This document shows, one piece after another, positions 9,590-18,151 of a stretch of 64,000 nucleotides of DNA. The stretch covers positions 210,336 through 274,335 of the forward strand of contig PLLP01000002.1 of NCBI GenBank assembly GCA_003141315.1. The letters run 5' to 3'. Source of the DNA: Phycisphaerales bacterium. GTDB taxonomy: Bacteria > Planctomycetota > Phycisphaerae > Sedimentisphaerales > Anaerobacaceae. How positions within the stretch are numbered: position 1 is the first letter of the stretch; every line of letters begins with the position of its first letter. A program made the position numbers and the translations under genes. The notes beneath the pieces were generated by a model that worked only from the letters and a program-made list of their open reading frames with translations, ran no database searches and was not told the origin of the DNA.

Positions 9590-11677
9590 GTGATAAACCT
9601 TAAAAACAGACCATTATTAAGCCAAAGCCACACACACTTATATTGGGCAATACTACTGCTGGTTGTAGCGGTGGTATTGCCCACTGTGTGTCTGGTATGG
9701 TTTATGAACCAGGCGATGAAGAACGAACGGCTGGCTATCAGGCAGAAGCTGATAGATACATACAGCGGCGAGGCAGAGAGCCTTGCGGCAGAACAGTCGG
9801 AGAAGTTTCTTGCCGGCGACATAAAAACGATTTTGAATTCCACCGCGCAATCTGCGTCAGAATTATTTGAAGCCTTCACAGGCAGGGAAGATTCACTTTG
9901 GCAGGGGATGGTAATTTACGGTAAGGACGGCAGACTTAATTTTCCCGTTTTATCTTCGGAAGATGAGATTGCCGACAGCAATCCTGTTTTGGGCAAGGCG
10001 TGGCAGCTGGAATTTGTCGAAAAAGATTTTCTAAGCGCCGCGGATGTTTACGGCCAGTTTGCAGCAGCGGGCGATGAAGAGGTGCGGGGTGCTGCTATGA
10101 CGGGCAGGATACGATGCCTTAAAAAAGCGGAAAAATTTGCGGAGGCGCTGGAGGCCTGCGGGCAATTAGCCTGGCCTGATGAAAAACAAAACCGGCTGCT
10201 TGCCAAACTCATTCCTGTTCAGATTCAGCGGGAAGGCGGCAAGCAGGACAGGTTCATCGCCGAGGCGAGATTGATGCAGATAGAGCTTTATCAGGATTTA
10301 TCACATCCTGATTTGCAAAAGGGCTGCGAAAAAATTCTGAAGAACCGGTTTTCGGATTTGTCGATAGATTCAGCGACTAAAATTTTCCTGCTCAGGCGGT
10401 GCATAAGCGTCGCGGAGCAGGCGGGTCTTGCGGCGAAACCGGAATTGGCGAAGGCAATCGGGGCAGCGAAGAGGGTGGTATCAGCACAGGAGGTTTCGGC
10501 GTTAGCGGCAAAAAATTATTTATACACCTCGTCCTTCGAGGGCTGGCCTGAGGGGACATTCAGGAGAATCGCGAGTGTAGGGAATATTTACGGCGTGCAT
10601 TTTGCGGCGGGCAGCCGGTATGTGCTGGGGCTGGTCGGCGGCGAAAGAATAGCTGAATACTGGACGAAGGCTGTCGAGGGTATGAATGAGAGAGCGATTT
10701 TTTGCAGGGTGATAGATAATACGGGACAGGTTGCGGCGGGAGCGGCGGATGCGAAAACAGGACAGGCGGTCCCTGCCGGCGAACGATTCATGAGCTGGGA
10801 TTTAGTCGGGAATTTTGCCGGCTGGAAGATAGAATTGTATTTTGCGGACAGCGTTCTTTCCGAAGCAGCAGCGGCGAAACGGCAGCAGGCGGTCTATCTG
10901 TGGACATTTATCCTCGTCATCGGGTCGATGGTTATCGTGGCAGGTCTGCTTACGCGTTTAATGCTGCAGCAGGCAAAACTCAACAGGCTGAAGAACGATT
11001 TTATAGCGACGGTGACGCACGAGCTGAAGACACCGCTGGCGTCGATGCGTGTGCTGGTGGATACACTGCTGGACCGGTCCGCCTCAGGCGAGTCGGATAC
11101 AAAACAAGCGGAAGAGTATTTGACGCTTATCTCGAGGGAAAACGAGAGACTCAGCCGACTGATAGATAACTTTTTGACGTTTTCGAGGATGGAGCGCAAC
11201 AAGCAGGCTTTCGATTTTACGCGGGTTAATCCCGCCGATATCGCAAAGTCGGCTGTCGAGGCTGTGCAGACAAAATTCACCAGCGCAGAATGTAAATTTG
11301 CTTTTATGATAGACGAGAACCTGCCGTTCGTATCGGCGGACAAGGATGCGATGGTGACCGTGATTGTAAATTTGCTGGATAACGCATGCAAGTATTCATA
11401 TAATGATAAGCAGATTGAGATGAGGGTCTTTGTCGAAAGCAGCCAGGTTTGTTTTTCAGTTAAGGATAACGGGATAGGAATGAACCGGCGTGTAGTCAAA
11501 AAAATATTTGACAAATTTTACCAGGCTGACGATTCGCTTTCACGGCGTGCTGGCGGCTGCGGGCTGGGATTATCGATAGTGAAATTTATTGTCGATGCCC
11601 ACAAAGGCAGAATTATTGTGAAAAGCGAACCCGGCAAGGGAAGTGTATTTACCATTAAAGTTCCAGTGGCTGCGTAG
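9590..11677 (+). CDS. Membrane sensor histidine kinase
   Basis: 695 residues. TM1 is at about 18-40 and TM2 at about 435-456, enclosing a roughly 390-residue extracytoplasmic sensor with alpha-helical, TPR-like stretches (EKFAEALEACGQLAW) instead of a standard PAS or HAMP. The HisKA domain has FIATVTHELKTPLASMR with phosphoacceptor His477. The HATPase has the N box VTVIVNLLDNACKYS, VKDNGIGM and GGCGLGLSIVKFIV. The start is GTG 9590, 25 bases after the upstream stop; ribosome binding is weak and a later start is possible. It would phosphorylate the regulator encoded 6 bases downstream. Confidence 0.9.
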   Translation: MINLKNRPLLSQSHTHLYWAILLLVVAVVLPTVCLVWFMNQAMKNERLAIRQKLIDTYSGEAESLAAEQSEKFLAGDIKTILNSTAQSASELFEAFTGREDSLWQGMVIYGKDGRLNFPVLSSEDEIADSNPVLGKAWQLEFVEKDFLSAADVYGQFAAAGDEEVRGAAMTGRIRCLKKAEKFAEALEACGQLAWPDEKQNRLLAKLIPVQIQREGGKQDRFIAEARLMQIELYQDLSHPDLQKGCEKILKNRFSDLSIDSATKIFLLRRCISVAEQAGLAAKPELAKAIGAAKRVVSAQEVSALAAKNYLYTSSFEGWPEGTFRRIASVGNIYGVHFAAGSRYVLGLVGGERIAEYWTKAVEGMNERAIFCRVIDNTGQVAAGAADAKTGQAVPAGERFMSWDLVGNFAGWKIELYFADSVLSEAAAAKRQQAVYLWTFILVIGSMVIVAGLLTRLMLQQAKLNRLKNDFIATVTHELKTPLASMRVLVDTLLDRSASGESDTKQAEEYLTLISRENERLSRLIDNFLTFSRMERNKQAFDFTRVNPADIAKSAVEAVQTKFTSAECKFAFMIDENLPFVSADKDAMVTVIVNLLDNACKYSYNDKQIEMRVFVESSQVCFSVKDNGIGMNRRVVKKIFDKFYQADDSLSRRAGGCGLGLSIVKFIVDAHKGRIIVKSEPGKGSVFTIKVPVAA

Positions 11678-11683
11678 GGATAT

Positions 11684-12358
11684 ATGGAAACGATATTGAT
11701 TGTAGAAGATGATTCGACGATGCTGCGGGGCTTGAAGGATAACTTCGAGTACGCGGGCTATAAAGTCGTAACCGCTGACGACGGCGAAAAGGGATTAAAC
11801 GCTGCGCTGAATGCAAAGCCGGATTTGATACTGCTCGATATTATGCTGCCGAAGATTAACGGGTACGAAATCTGCCGGCTGGTTCGCAAAGAAAAACTCG
11901 ATATGCCGATTATAATGCTCACAGCCAAGGGCGAGGAGTCGGATATAATTCTGGGGCTTAACCTCGGGGCCGATGATTACGTCACCAAGCCTTTCAGCGT
12001 AAAAGAACTGCTGGCAAGGGCGGCTGCGTTTTTGCGCCGCAGGAAGCAGGGGGAGCAGGATAGTTTCAAGTTCGGCAAATGCGTTCTCGATATACCTGCC
12101 CGGAAGCTTACCAAAAACGGCAAAGAGGTACCATTGTCTCCAAAAGAATTCGGGCTGCTCGAATACTTTTGCAGGAGGCAGGGCAGAGCCTTGACGCGGG
12201 ATGATATATTGAATGCGGTATGGGGCTATGACAGCTTTACTACCGACCGCAGCGTTGACCGGTTTGTCACTACGCTTAGAAATAAAATTGAGCCCGACCC
12301 GCACAACCCGTCTTTTATTTTGACGATTCGTGAAATCGGATACAAATTCGAGACGTAA
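11684..12358 (+). CDS. OmpR/PhoB-family response regulator
   Basis: 224 residues. Receiver domain: acidic pocket VEDD at 7-10, phosphoacceptor Asp52 (LLLDIMLP context) and Lys in GADDYVTKPF. The C-terminal winged-helix domain begins near 130 (SFKFGKCVLDIPARKLTK, then LSPKEFGLLEYF and REIGYKFE). It follows the kinase by 6 bases, so the two form a two-component system. Relatives bind 11-bp direct repeats, and such repeats lie upstream of this operon at 5854-5894. Confidence 0.95.
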   Translation: METILIVEDDSTMLRGLKDNFEYAGYKVVTADDGEKGLNAALNAKPDLILLDIMLPKINGYEICRLVRKEKLDMPIIMLTAKGEESDIILGLNLGADDYVTKPFSVKELLARAAAFLRRRKQGEQDSFKFGKCVLDIPARKLTKNGKEVPLSPKEFGLLEYFCRRQGRALTRDDILNAVWGYDSFTTDRSVDRFVTTLRNKIEPDPHNPSFILTIREIGYKFET

Positions 12359-12360
12359 TA

Positions 12361-12455
12361 GGAATCTCTAAAAATATGTTTATGGGCTGCCGCAGGCGGA
12401 TTTGACCGCTCACTCACGTTCGCGGCTCTGATTTTCTGAATTTTTAGAGGTTGCC
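12361..12455. mobile_element. MITE-like inverted-repeat element, copy 2
   Basis: Begins two bases after the response-regulator stop. Left end GGAATCTCTAAAAATATG; right end reads GGCAACCTCTAAAAATTC on the other strand. The inside shares ATGTTTATG, TTGACCGCTC and TCGCGGCTCTGATTTTCTG with the copy at 1850-1940. No flanking direct repeat is visible here, unlike copy 1. By position it could also act as a transcript-end hairpin. Confidence 0.55.
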
Positions 12456-12599
12456 AATTATTTAAAAGCCATTTCGCACCGTTGAAATCGCTCCGGCAAA
12501 CTTGCCATTTGACTAGGGGCAGAATCAAAGATATAATATTGCTCCGAATAAACGTTTTGCGATATATGAAGGAATCCCAGTTTATCGGGATAAACAGGT

Positions 12600-13103
12600 A
12601 TGCAGAAGAAATACGTAAGGGCGATGTTCCCCGGTTCGTTCGACCCGATAACCAACGGCCATCTCGATGTAATCGGGCGTGGAAGGTTGCTGTTTGATGA
12701 GCTGATTATTGCCGTCGGCAAAAGCCCGATTAAAAACGCACTTTTTGCGCCCGAAGAACGCGTCGAAATGATAAAGGAAATCCTCGCCGATACCCCGCGT
12801 GTCCAGGTGGAAACCTTCGACGGCTTGATGGTCGATTTCGCCCGCCGGAAAAAAGCCGACGTTATTCTTCGCGGCATCAGGAGCCTTACTGATTTCCAGT
12901 ACGAATTCAGCCTTGCTATGACAAACCGCGCAGTGGCGGGCATCGACACCGTATTTATTATGGCAAGCGCAGAATATGGTTTTACAAGCTCAACGCTTAT
13001 CCGCGAAGTCGCATCGCTTGGCGGCGACGTCTCAAATCTTATTCCGAAGATAGTTTATCACCGGCTTATGGAACGGTTCGCAAAACTGAAAAAAAATAGT
13101 TAG
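12600..13103 (+). CDS. coaD: Phosphopantetheine adenylyltransferase
   Basis: Fourth step of coenzyme A synthesis: ATP plus 4'-phosphopantetheine gives dephospho-CoA. 167 residues, normal for CoaD. Nucleotidyltransferase motif AMFPGSFDPITNGHLDVI near the N terminus, VGKSPIKNALF, then ILRGIRSLTDFQYEF, and the second motif TSSTLIREVA near 140. ATG 12600 is the first Met of the conserved region; only a weak ribosome-binding sequence is visible upstream. Confidence 0.96.
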   Translation: MQKKYVRAMFPGSFDPITNGHLDVIGRGRLLFDELIIAVGKSPIKNALFAPEERVEMIKEILADTPRVQVETFDGLMVDFARRKKADVILRGIRSLTDFQYEFSLAMTNRAVAGIDTVFIMASAEYGFTSSTLIREVASLGGDVSNLIPKIVYHRLMERFAKLKKNS

Positions 13104-13137
13104 GCAACCGTAATTTTGCGACAGTTGGAGATGTATA

Positions 13138-13509
13138 TTGTTCACTATCAGCGTTCAGACATCGTTTTGGGCTTCTCATCAGCTAAAGCTGCCCGGCGGC
13201 CAAAAAGAAGATATCCACTCTCACAACTGGCTCGTCGAGGCGCGGGTTTCCTCCGAACAGCTCAATAAAACGGGCGTTGTCTTCGACTTTAACAAACTAA
13301 AAGCCATCCTTGCCGGCATAACAGATTCACTTGCCGGCAGCGGGCTCGAAGATAGCCCAGCCTTCGGGCAAAATAATCCGTCAGCGGAATTAATCGCACA
13401 ATATATATACCAAACAATCGAAAAAAAATTGCCCGCCGAAATATTACTCGATTCGGTGACGGTCACGGAAGAACCCGGCTGTTGTGCCTGCTTCAAAAAA
13501 ACGAAGTAA
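13138..13509 (+). CDS. 6-pyruvoyl-tetrahydropterin synthase / QueD-like protein lacking the usual catalytic Cys
   Basis: 123 residues of the PTPS/QueD fold. The first zinc His is in FWASHQL and the other two in DIHSHNW; VFDFNKLKAIL and the C-terminal VTVTEEPGC strand are typical. In QueD and PTPS the catalytic Cys lies four residues before the HxH motif; here that position is Lys, followed by Glu (KEDIHSH). Known family members with Glu in this area (PTPS-III) can supply the folate branch, so this could be a folate-related variant, but I cannot tell. TTG start at 13138 with GGAG at 13127-13130. Confidence 0.75.
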   Translation: MFTISVQTSFWASHQLKLPGGQKEDIHSHNWLVEARVSSEQLNKTGVVFDFNKLKAILAGITDSLAGSGLEDSPAFGQNNPSAELIAQYIYQTIEKKLPAEILLDSVTVTEEPGCCACFKKTK

Positions 13510-13585
13510 TCCTGCGAAAAAACGGCTCTCTATACTCGCCCCTCGTGCAAAAAGGTCGATAAACCGCAATTCCTGCTCGCCGGCA

Positions 13586-13615
13586 TTGACATTGCGGATT
13601 GCTTTACCTTATAAT
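13586..13615 (+). promoter_or_regulatory. Strong promoter upstream of mcsA-mcsB
   Basis: Perfect TTGACA at 13586-13591 and perfect TATAAT at 13610-13615, spaced 18. The start point would be near 13622, leaving a leader of about 115 bases. The leader contains the GATCCGCC...GGCGGATTG hairpin at about 13649-13672. I see no CtsR-type operator repeat. Confidence 0.65.
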
Positions 13616-13736
13616 AAACAACAACCGGCATCGCGGGGTCGAAGATCCGCCGTTCTTTTGGCGGATTGAAACCCTGCACACTGCGGGATAAAAATTATTC
13701 TGCATCGCCGGGCTACTTTACGAAAAGGATTTTTTT

Positions 13737-14249
13737 ATGCAGTGCCAAATCTGCAATGATAATGAGGCTACCATTCACCTTACCGAAATCAGCGGCGGGG
13801 TACGCACCGAGATGCACCTTTGCGAATACTGCGCAGCCCAGCAGGGCATCGCCGTCACAAAGAGCCAGATACCCATCAATGACCTACTAAGCAGCCTGCT
13901 CGCATCCGCCCCGCAATCCGAGGCCGACGCTTCCGCGGAAAAAGACCTCAAGTGTCCCAAGTGCGGCTTTACGCTCGACCAGCTCCGAAATGAAGCGCTC
14001 ATGGGCTGCCCTTATGATTACCAGCTTTTCGAAAAATCGCTCCTGCCGCTTATCGAAAGCACACACGATGGAAAATCGGTTCATTGCGGGAAGGTGCCCT
14101 CGAAAATTCCTAAAGACACGAAAACACATATCGAGCTGCTTACTCTCAGAGAGCAGCTTCGGCAGGCTGTCGGCAGCGAAGATTATGAGCTGGCTGCCAA
14201 ACTCCGCGATAAAATTACCGAGCGGGAAAAACCCAGTGATAAACCATAA
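13737..14249 (+). CDS. mcsA: McsA-like zinc and UVR-motif protein
   Basis: 170 residues. Three CxxC pairs (CQIC at the start, CEYC near 29, CPKC near 73) form zinc sites, with a further Cys in MGCPYD. The C terminus carries a UvrB/UvrC-type motif (LREQLRQAVGSEDYELAAKLRDKI). In Firmicutes McsA binds and activates the protein arginine kinase McsB, which marks proteins for ClpCP. The mcsB gene follows by 18 bases, so the same role is inferred. AAAAGGA precedes the ATG. Confidence 0.9.
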   Translation: MQCQICNDNEATIHLTEISGGVRTEMHLCEYCAAQQGIAVTKSQIPINDLLSSLLASAPQSEADASAEKDLKCPKCGFTLDQLRNEALMGCPYDYQLFEKSLLPLIESTHDGKSVHCGKVPSKIPKDTKTHIELLTLREQLRQAVGSEDYELAAKLRDKITEREKPSDKP

Positions 14250-14267
14250 ACCCTAACCCCTAAAATT

Positions 14268-15383
14268 ATGAAACTAACCGATATCAGCAGCGACATAAAC
14301 GAATGGTTCAGCGGTAAAGGGCCTCTATCCGACATAGTGATATCCTCGCGCATCAGGCTGGCGAGGAATCTTGCGGACAGAAAATTCGTGAGCCATTGCT
14401 CCGACCAGGAAAAAACCGAAATACTCGATATTCTGAAACCCGTTATTACATCCCTCGACCTCGGCGACAACCTGTTTTATTTTAGCGTCGCCGATGCCCC
14501 CGAAATCGAACGGCATTTTCTTGTCGAGCGGAATCTCATAAGCCGGCATCACGCCTTCGGCAAAGGCCCGAGAGGCGCCTGCATCGCGAGCAAAGAATCT
14601 TTCTCCGCTATGATTAACGAAGAAGACCACCTCCGCATTCAGGTAATCAAAAGCGGCCTGCAGCTGGCTGACTGTGCAAAACAGATTAACCACATCGACG
14701 ACCTGATTGAGCAGAAGGTCGATTACGCTTTCAGTTCCCGACTCGGCTATCTCACCGCCTGCCCGACAAATCTTGGCACAGGCATACGCGTATCTGTTAT
14801 GCTGCACCTGCCGGCTCTCAAGATGGCAAATCAGACGGAAAAATTTCTCAACGCCGCACGTGATATGAACCTTGCCATCCGCGGGCTTTTCGGCGAAGGC
14901 ACCGACGCCGCCGGCGATTTTTATCAGCTCTCAAACCAGGTCTCGCTTGGCATATCGGAGGAGCAAATCGTTTCCACCTTTGAAAATAAAATCATCCCCG
15001 AAATTGTCGATTATGAAATTGCGGCAAGAAGATACCTGCTCAGCGAAAACAGCGATAATCTCGACGACAGGATTTCCCGTGCAACCGCTGTCCTTAAAAA
15101 CGCCCGCCTCATCAGTTCGCACGAGGCACTGCATTTATTGAGTCATCTCCGGCTCGGCATAAATATGCATGAAACTCTCGGTGCCTCGACGCCTGCGATT
15201 GAGCAGCTTTGTAATCTCAAGGATAACACTGCCGCCGCCGAGAAAATTTCCGTCAGAACAATCAACCGCCTCTTTATGCTTACCCTGCCCGCCCATTTGC
15301 AGCTCAATTACGGCAAACCTCTCGACCCGACTCACCGCGACGCCCTCCGCGCCCAGATTATCCGCACCGCCCTAAGCCAGTAG
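14268..15383 (+). CDS. mcsB: Protein-arginine kinase McsB
   Basis: 371 residues, ATP:guanido phosphotransferase fold. Visible are [15 protein letters not shown] (nucleotide binding), the NEEDHLRIQ acidic loop with the catalytic Glu pair, [18 protein letters not shown] (active-site Cys and surrounding loop) and [10 protein letters not shown]. McsB phosphorylates arginine in misfolded proteins and repressors for degradation by ClpCP. It is translationally linked to mcsA. The last 12 bases overlap the end of convergent folD. No ctsR or clpC gene is adjacent, unlike in Bacillus. Confidence 0.94.
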   Translation: MKLTDISSDINEWFSGKGPLSDIVISSRIRLARNLADRKFVSHCSDQEKTEILDILKPVITSLDLGDNLFYFSVADAPEIERHFLVERNLISRHHAFGKGPRGACIASKESFSAMINEEDHLRIQVIKSGLQLADCAKQINHIDDLIEQKVDYAFSSRLGYLTACPTNLGTGIRVSVMLHLPALKMANQTEKFLNAARDMNLAIRGLFGEGTDAAGDFYQLSNQVSLGISEEQIVSTFENKIIPEIVDYEIAARRYLLSENSDNLDDRISRATAVLKNARLISSHEALHLLSHLRLGINMHETLGASTPAIEQLCNLKDNTAAAEKISVRTINRLFMLTLPAHLQLNYGKPLDPTHRDALRAQIIRTALSQ

Positions 15384-16262
15384 GCCAGCGCTTCTTTTTG
15401 CAGCTTTAACGGTATTACACAAGAGCATCGTTATCGTCATAGGGCCGACGCCGCCCGGCACAGGCGTAATCAGGCCTGCCTTTTCCTTAACCTGTTCGAA
15501 ATCCACGTCGCCGACCAACCTGAAGCCCGCCTTTTTGGTTTTATCTTCGATGCGATTAACGCCCACGTCAATAACCGCCGCTCCATCTTTAACCATATCA
15601 GCCGTTATTGTTTTTGCCCTGCCCGCCGCCACTATGAGAATATCTGCCCTGCGGGTGTGCTTTGCGAGGTCTTTGGTGTGGGTATGACAAACCGTGACGG
15701 TTGCATTACCCAGCTTCGATTTTTGAATCAGCATATTCGCGAGCGGTTTGCCTACTATGTTGCTCCTGCCGACAATGACGACATCTGCGCCGTCAATTTT
15801 GACGCCGCTTCGCAGAAGAAGCTCGATAACGCCGTGCGGCGTGCAGGGCAAAAATGTATCCTCGCCCGCCACCATTTTGCCGACGCTAACGGGGTGAATT
15901 CCATCCACGTCCTTGTCGGGTCTTATCGTAAATAAAATCTCCTGCTCTTTTAAATAAGGCGGCAGCGGCAGCTGAACAAGTATGCCGTGAATCCGCTTAT
16001 CATTATTAAATTTCTCAATCAGCCTGAGCAGTTTTTCGCGACCTGTATCGGCAGGCAGCCTGGTATCGTCTGAGTATATGCCGGTTTCCTGACAGGCCTT
16101 GTGCTTACCCGTCACATACGAAACCGATGCGGGGTCGTTGCCAGCCAGGATAACCGCAAGCCCCGGCACAATCCCCTTCTGTTTCAATTTTTCCACTTCC
16201 GCTTTCAGTTCACTGCGCATCTGTGCGGCAATCTGTTTGCCATCAATAATCACAGCAGCCAT
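15372..16262 (-). CDS. folD: Bifunctional methylene-THF dehydrogenase / methenyl-THF cyclohydrolase
   Basis: 296 residues. FolD interconverts 5,10-methylene-, methenyl- and 10-formyl-tetrahydrofolate with NADP. Signature segments are [15 protein letters not shown] with the catalytic Lys, [25 protein letters not shown], the dinucleotide-binding [19 protein letters not shown], and [15 protein letters not shown]. It supplies 10-formyl-THF for Fmt, encoded at 30070. It converges on mcsB with a 12-base overlap of the coding ends, so the transcripts must overlap. Confidence 0.97.
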   Translation of the reverse strand: MAAVIIDGKQIAAQMRSELKAEVEKLKQKGIVPGLAVILAGNDPASVSYVTGKHKACQETGIYSDDTRLPADTGREKLLRLIEKFNNDKRIHGILVQLPLPPYLKEQEILFTIRPDKDVDGIHPVSVGKMVAGEDTFLPCTPHGVIELLLRSGVKIDGADVVIVGRSNIVGKPLANMLIQKSKLGNATVTVCHTHTKDLAKHTRRADILIVAAGRAKTITADMVKDGAAVIDVGVNRIEDKTKKAGFRLVGDVDFEQVKEKAGLITPVPGGVGPMTITMLLCNTVKAAKRSAGLLA

Positions 16263-16538
16263 TTCCGTTCCCTTTCACATATTTTTTACCCTTTCTTTCA
16301 TCATAACAGCCGGTGACTTTTTTGTCAGCAGAAACCTTAAAATTGTCAAGTCCGATATACAAGCGTCCTGCGTCAGATTTTTAGACCGATAACATTTTTC
16401 AAAGCGATGTTTCCTATACTTTAACCGGCCTGCAAGTAAGTCTTAAAGTCGGGTGCATAATATCTCGACAAACCAGAGGAAAGTCGGCTGTTCCGTATGT
16501 CGGGGCGCGTGGAAAGATAAGTGTAAAGGACAACAAAA

Positions 16539-17504
16539 ATTTCAAAGTTAAGATTCAAAATCTCAAATCTGTTTATACCCGTAATCGCGGTACTGCTTTG
16601 CAGCGGCCAGGCCTTCGCTGCGCCGGCGATGCAGGAAAAAATTTCGTCCTGCAAAACTTACAGGATTATGGCAAGAGCCTATATGGCTTACGGCGAATAC
16701 AACAAGGCGTTGCCGCTCGCGGAGAAGGCCATCACAGCCGCTCGCCAGCTCAGGCTTAACGGGGATTCTGTTGAGGAATTGACGAATTGCCTCGGCGACC
16801 TCGCATACATTTATACCAATCTCGGCAGATTCGCCGACGCAGAGCAGCTCTGCAGGTTGTGTATTTGTCTCCAGCAGGAAATTTATTACGACAGGCACCC
16901 CTACATCGCCTATTCGCTGCGGACTCTCGCTGAAATCCATAAAAGACAGGGCAGGTTTTCGGATGCACAAGGCGAGCTTTTGCAGGCAATCGATATTATG
17001 CTCGAATCGCACCCTGCGGATGATGCGGTGATTGCCCCGTTCCAGGTCGATTTTGCAAGGCTGCTCGTCGCCGGGGGCAACCTTACAGAGGCTGAACGAT
17101 ACTACGACGGCGCCGTAAAACAAATCAACCAGACCTTTGGCCCGGAACACCTTTATTCGGCAACCGTTCTCGGCGGCCTTGCCGAACTTTATACTCTGCA
17201 GAACCGTTACACTGAGGCCGAGCCGCTGATTAATAAATCGCAGGCTATCCAGGAAAAATTTTACGGGCACGACAGCTGTCTTATTACAGGCCTCTGGCTT
17301 ACAAAGGCCAGAATCTGTTTTGCGAAGGGAAGGGCGGGCGAAGCCGACAACCTTATTGAGAAGGCTCGAAACGCCATCCGGAAAACCGGCAATACGACAG
17401 AACTTGCCGGCCTTGAACAGATAGTCTCTATTATCCGCCAGACTAAACCCGAAACTGCCAGCCTTACGCCAATCCAGGCACGGCGTGATAACGCCTCAAC
17501 ATAA
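16539..17504 (+). CDS. Exported TPR protein with a probable non-canonical start
   Basis: At least four tetratricopeptide-type repeats (YNKALPLAEKAITAARQ, FADAEQLCRLCICLQQ, LTEAERYYDGAVKQIN, YTEAEPLINKSQAIQ), close to kinesin-light-chain type. The first ATG is at 16629, but the frame stays open upstream to a stop at 16524 and reads SNLFIPVIAVLLCSGQAFAAPA, a clear signal peptide. No ATG, GTG or TTG lies in this extension. ATT at 16539 has AAAGGA at 16525-16530 and a good spacing, so I place the start there (321 aa); ATC 16560 or CTG 16569 are alternatives. Function unknown; periplasmic protein binding is inferred. Confidence 0.65.
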   Translation: MSKLRFKISNLFIPVIAVLLCSGQAFAAPAMQEKISSCKTYRIMARAYMAYGEYNKALPLAEKAITAARQLRLNGDSVEELTNCLGDLAYIYTNLGRFADAEQLCRLCICLQQEIYYDRHPYIAYSLRTLAEIHKRQGRFSDAQGELLQAIDIMLESHPADDAVIAPFQVDFARLLVAGGNLTEAERYYDGAVKQINQTFGPEHLYSATVLGGLAELYTLQNRYTEAEPLINKSQAIQEKFYGHDSCLITGLWLTKARICFAKGRAGEADNLIEKARNAIRKTGNTTELAGLEQIVSIIRQTKPETASLTPIQARRDNAST

Positions 17505-18151
17505 ACCCCATCAGCTTTAAGCGGTAATCCCAAATTTAACCCTGATTTAATCGGAATAGAAGTCTGCCGCATTCTCCAGATTTTTTTGGACAATTTCACA
17601 CCAAAATATTGGTAAATAGCGTTCAATCCCGGCGTAAAAAACTGCAAAAAATCATTTTACTTTATCACCTTTTTAGGAGATAATACTGCTGATGGAAAAT
17701 TAATCGCAAAGGATATGCGTATGGCACGAATTTATCGTTTTGGGCAGGCAGCCACCATTTGTTATAGCATTGACCCTTTTAAAAAACTGCCGCAGATTCC
17801 TTAAGCACATTTTAAGTCCTAAAATAACCTTATTATCGACCGCAAGAAGTAATACGAGCCTGTTAAGTTAGTCAAATTTGGCAATCTGGGTAGTTTGTTA
17901 TTGACACAAAGGCCTGTTTTTTGATAAATTATTGATAAACCATTGTTTAGAGGAAGCTACAGATTTTAATCGGCCCCGATTCATCGGGATTCTCTAACAG
18001 GGTGAAACTATTAGGCCAACAATCATGGGCAGATGTTATTAAACATCTTTGCCGGCAGGGGATTTTGGGGCACTTTCGGAAATGGCTGCTCGCCTGGGCG
18101 GAGCCCGGCAGGCGGATAAACATAATTAAAAAGTTCAAGGAGAATTGTGTT
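17505..18151. other. Long leader region before the two-partner secretion genes
   Basis: 647 bases without a confident gene. A possible 27-codon peptide (17721-17804, MARIYRFGQAATICYS...) has AAAGGA 7 bases upstream but no other support. A promoter-like pair lies at 17901-17930. From about 17964 the leader holds CCCCGATTCATCGGG and the GC-rich inverted segments CGCCTGGGCGGAGCCC; I could not match these to a riboswitch. Confidence 0.4.
17901..17930 (+). promoter_or_regulatory. Candidate promoter for tpsB-tpsA
   Basis: TTGACA at 17901-17906 and TAAATT at 17925-17930, spaced 18. It would give a leader of about 215 bases. Confidence 0.45.

Noticed and set aside
16470..16500. GAGGAAAGTC at 16476-16485 resembling the conserved core of RNase P RNA
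   Set aside because: The following bases do not continue the RNase P P4 pattern, the partner half is missing and there is no room for a ~350-base RNA before the TPR gene.
17721..17804. 27-codon frame with AAAGGA upstream
   Set aside because: No terminator, family or membrane character supports it; kept only as a note within the leader region.
18040..18150. GC-rich inverted segments before tpsB as a riboswitch
   Set aside because: No match to cobalamin, c-di-GMP or other classes I know; probably dispersed palindromic repeat DNA.
18002..18151. N-terminal extension of TpsB from GTG 18002
   Set aside because: The extension is hydrophilic and would bury the signal peptide; ATG 18152 has AAGGAG at the right distance.
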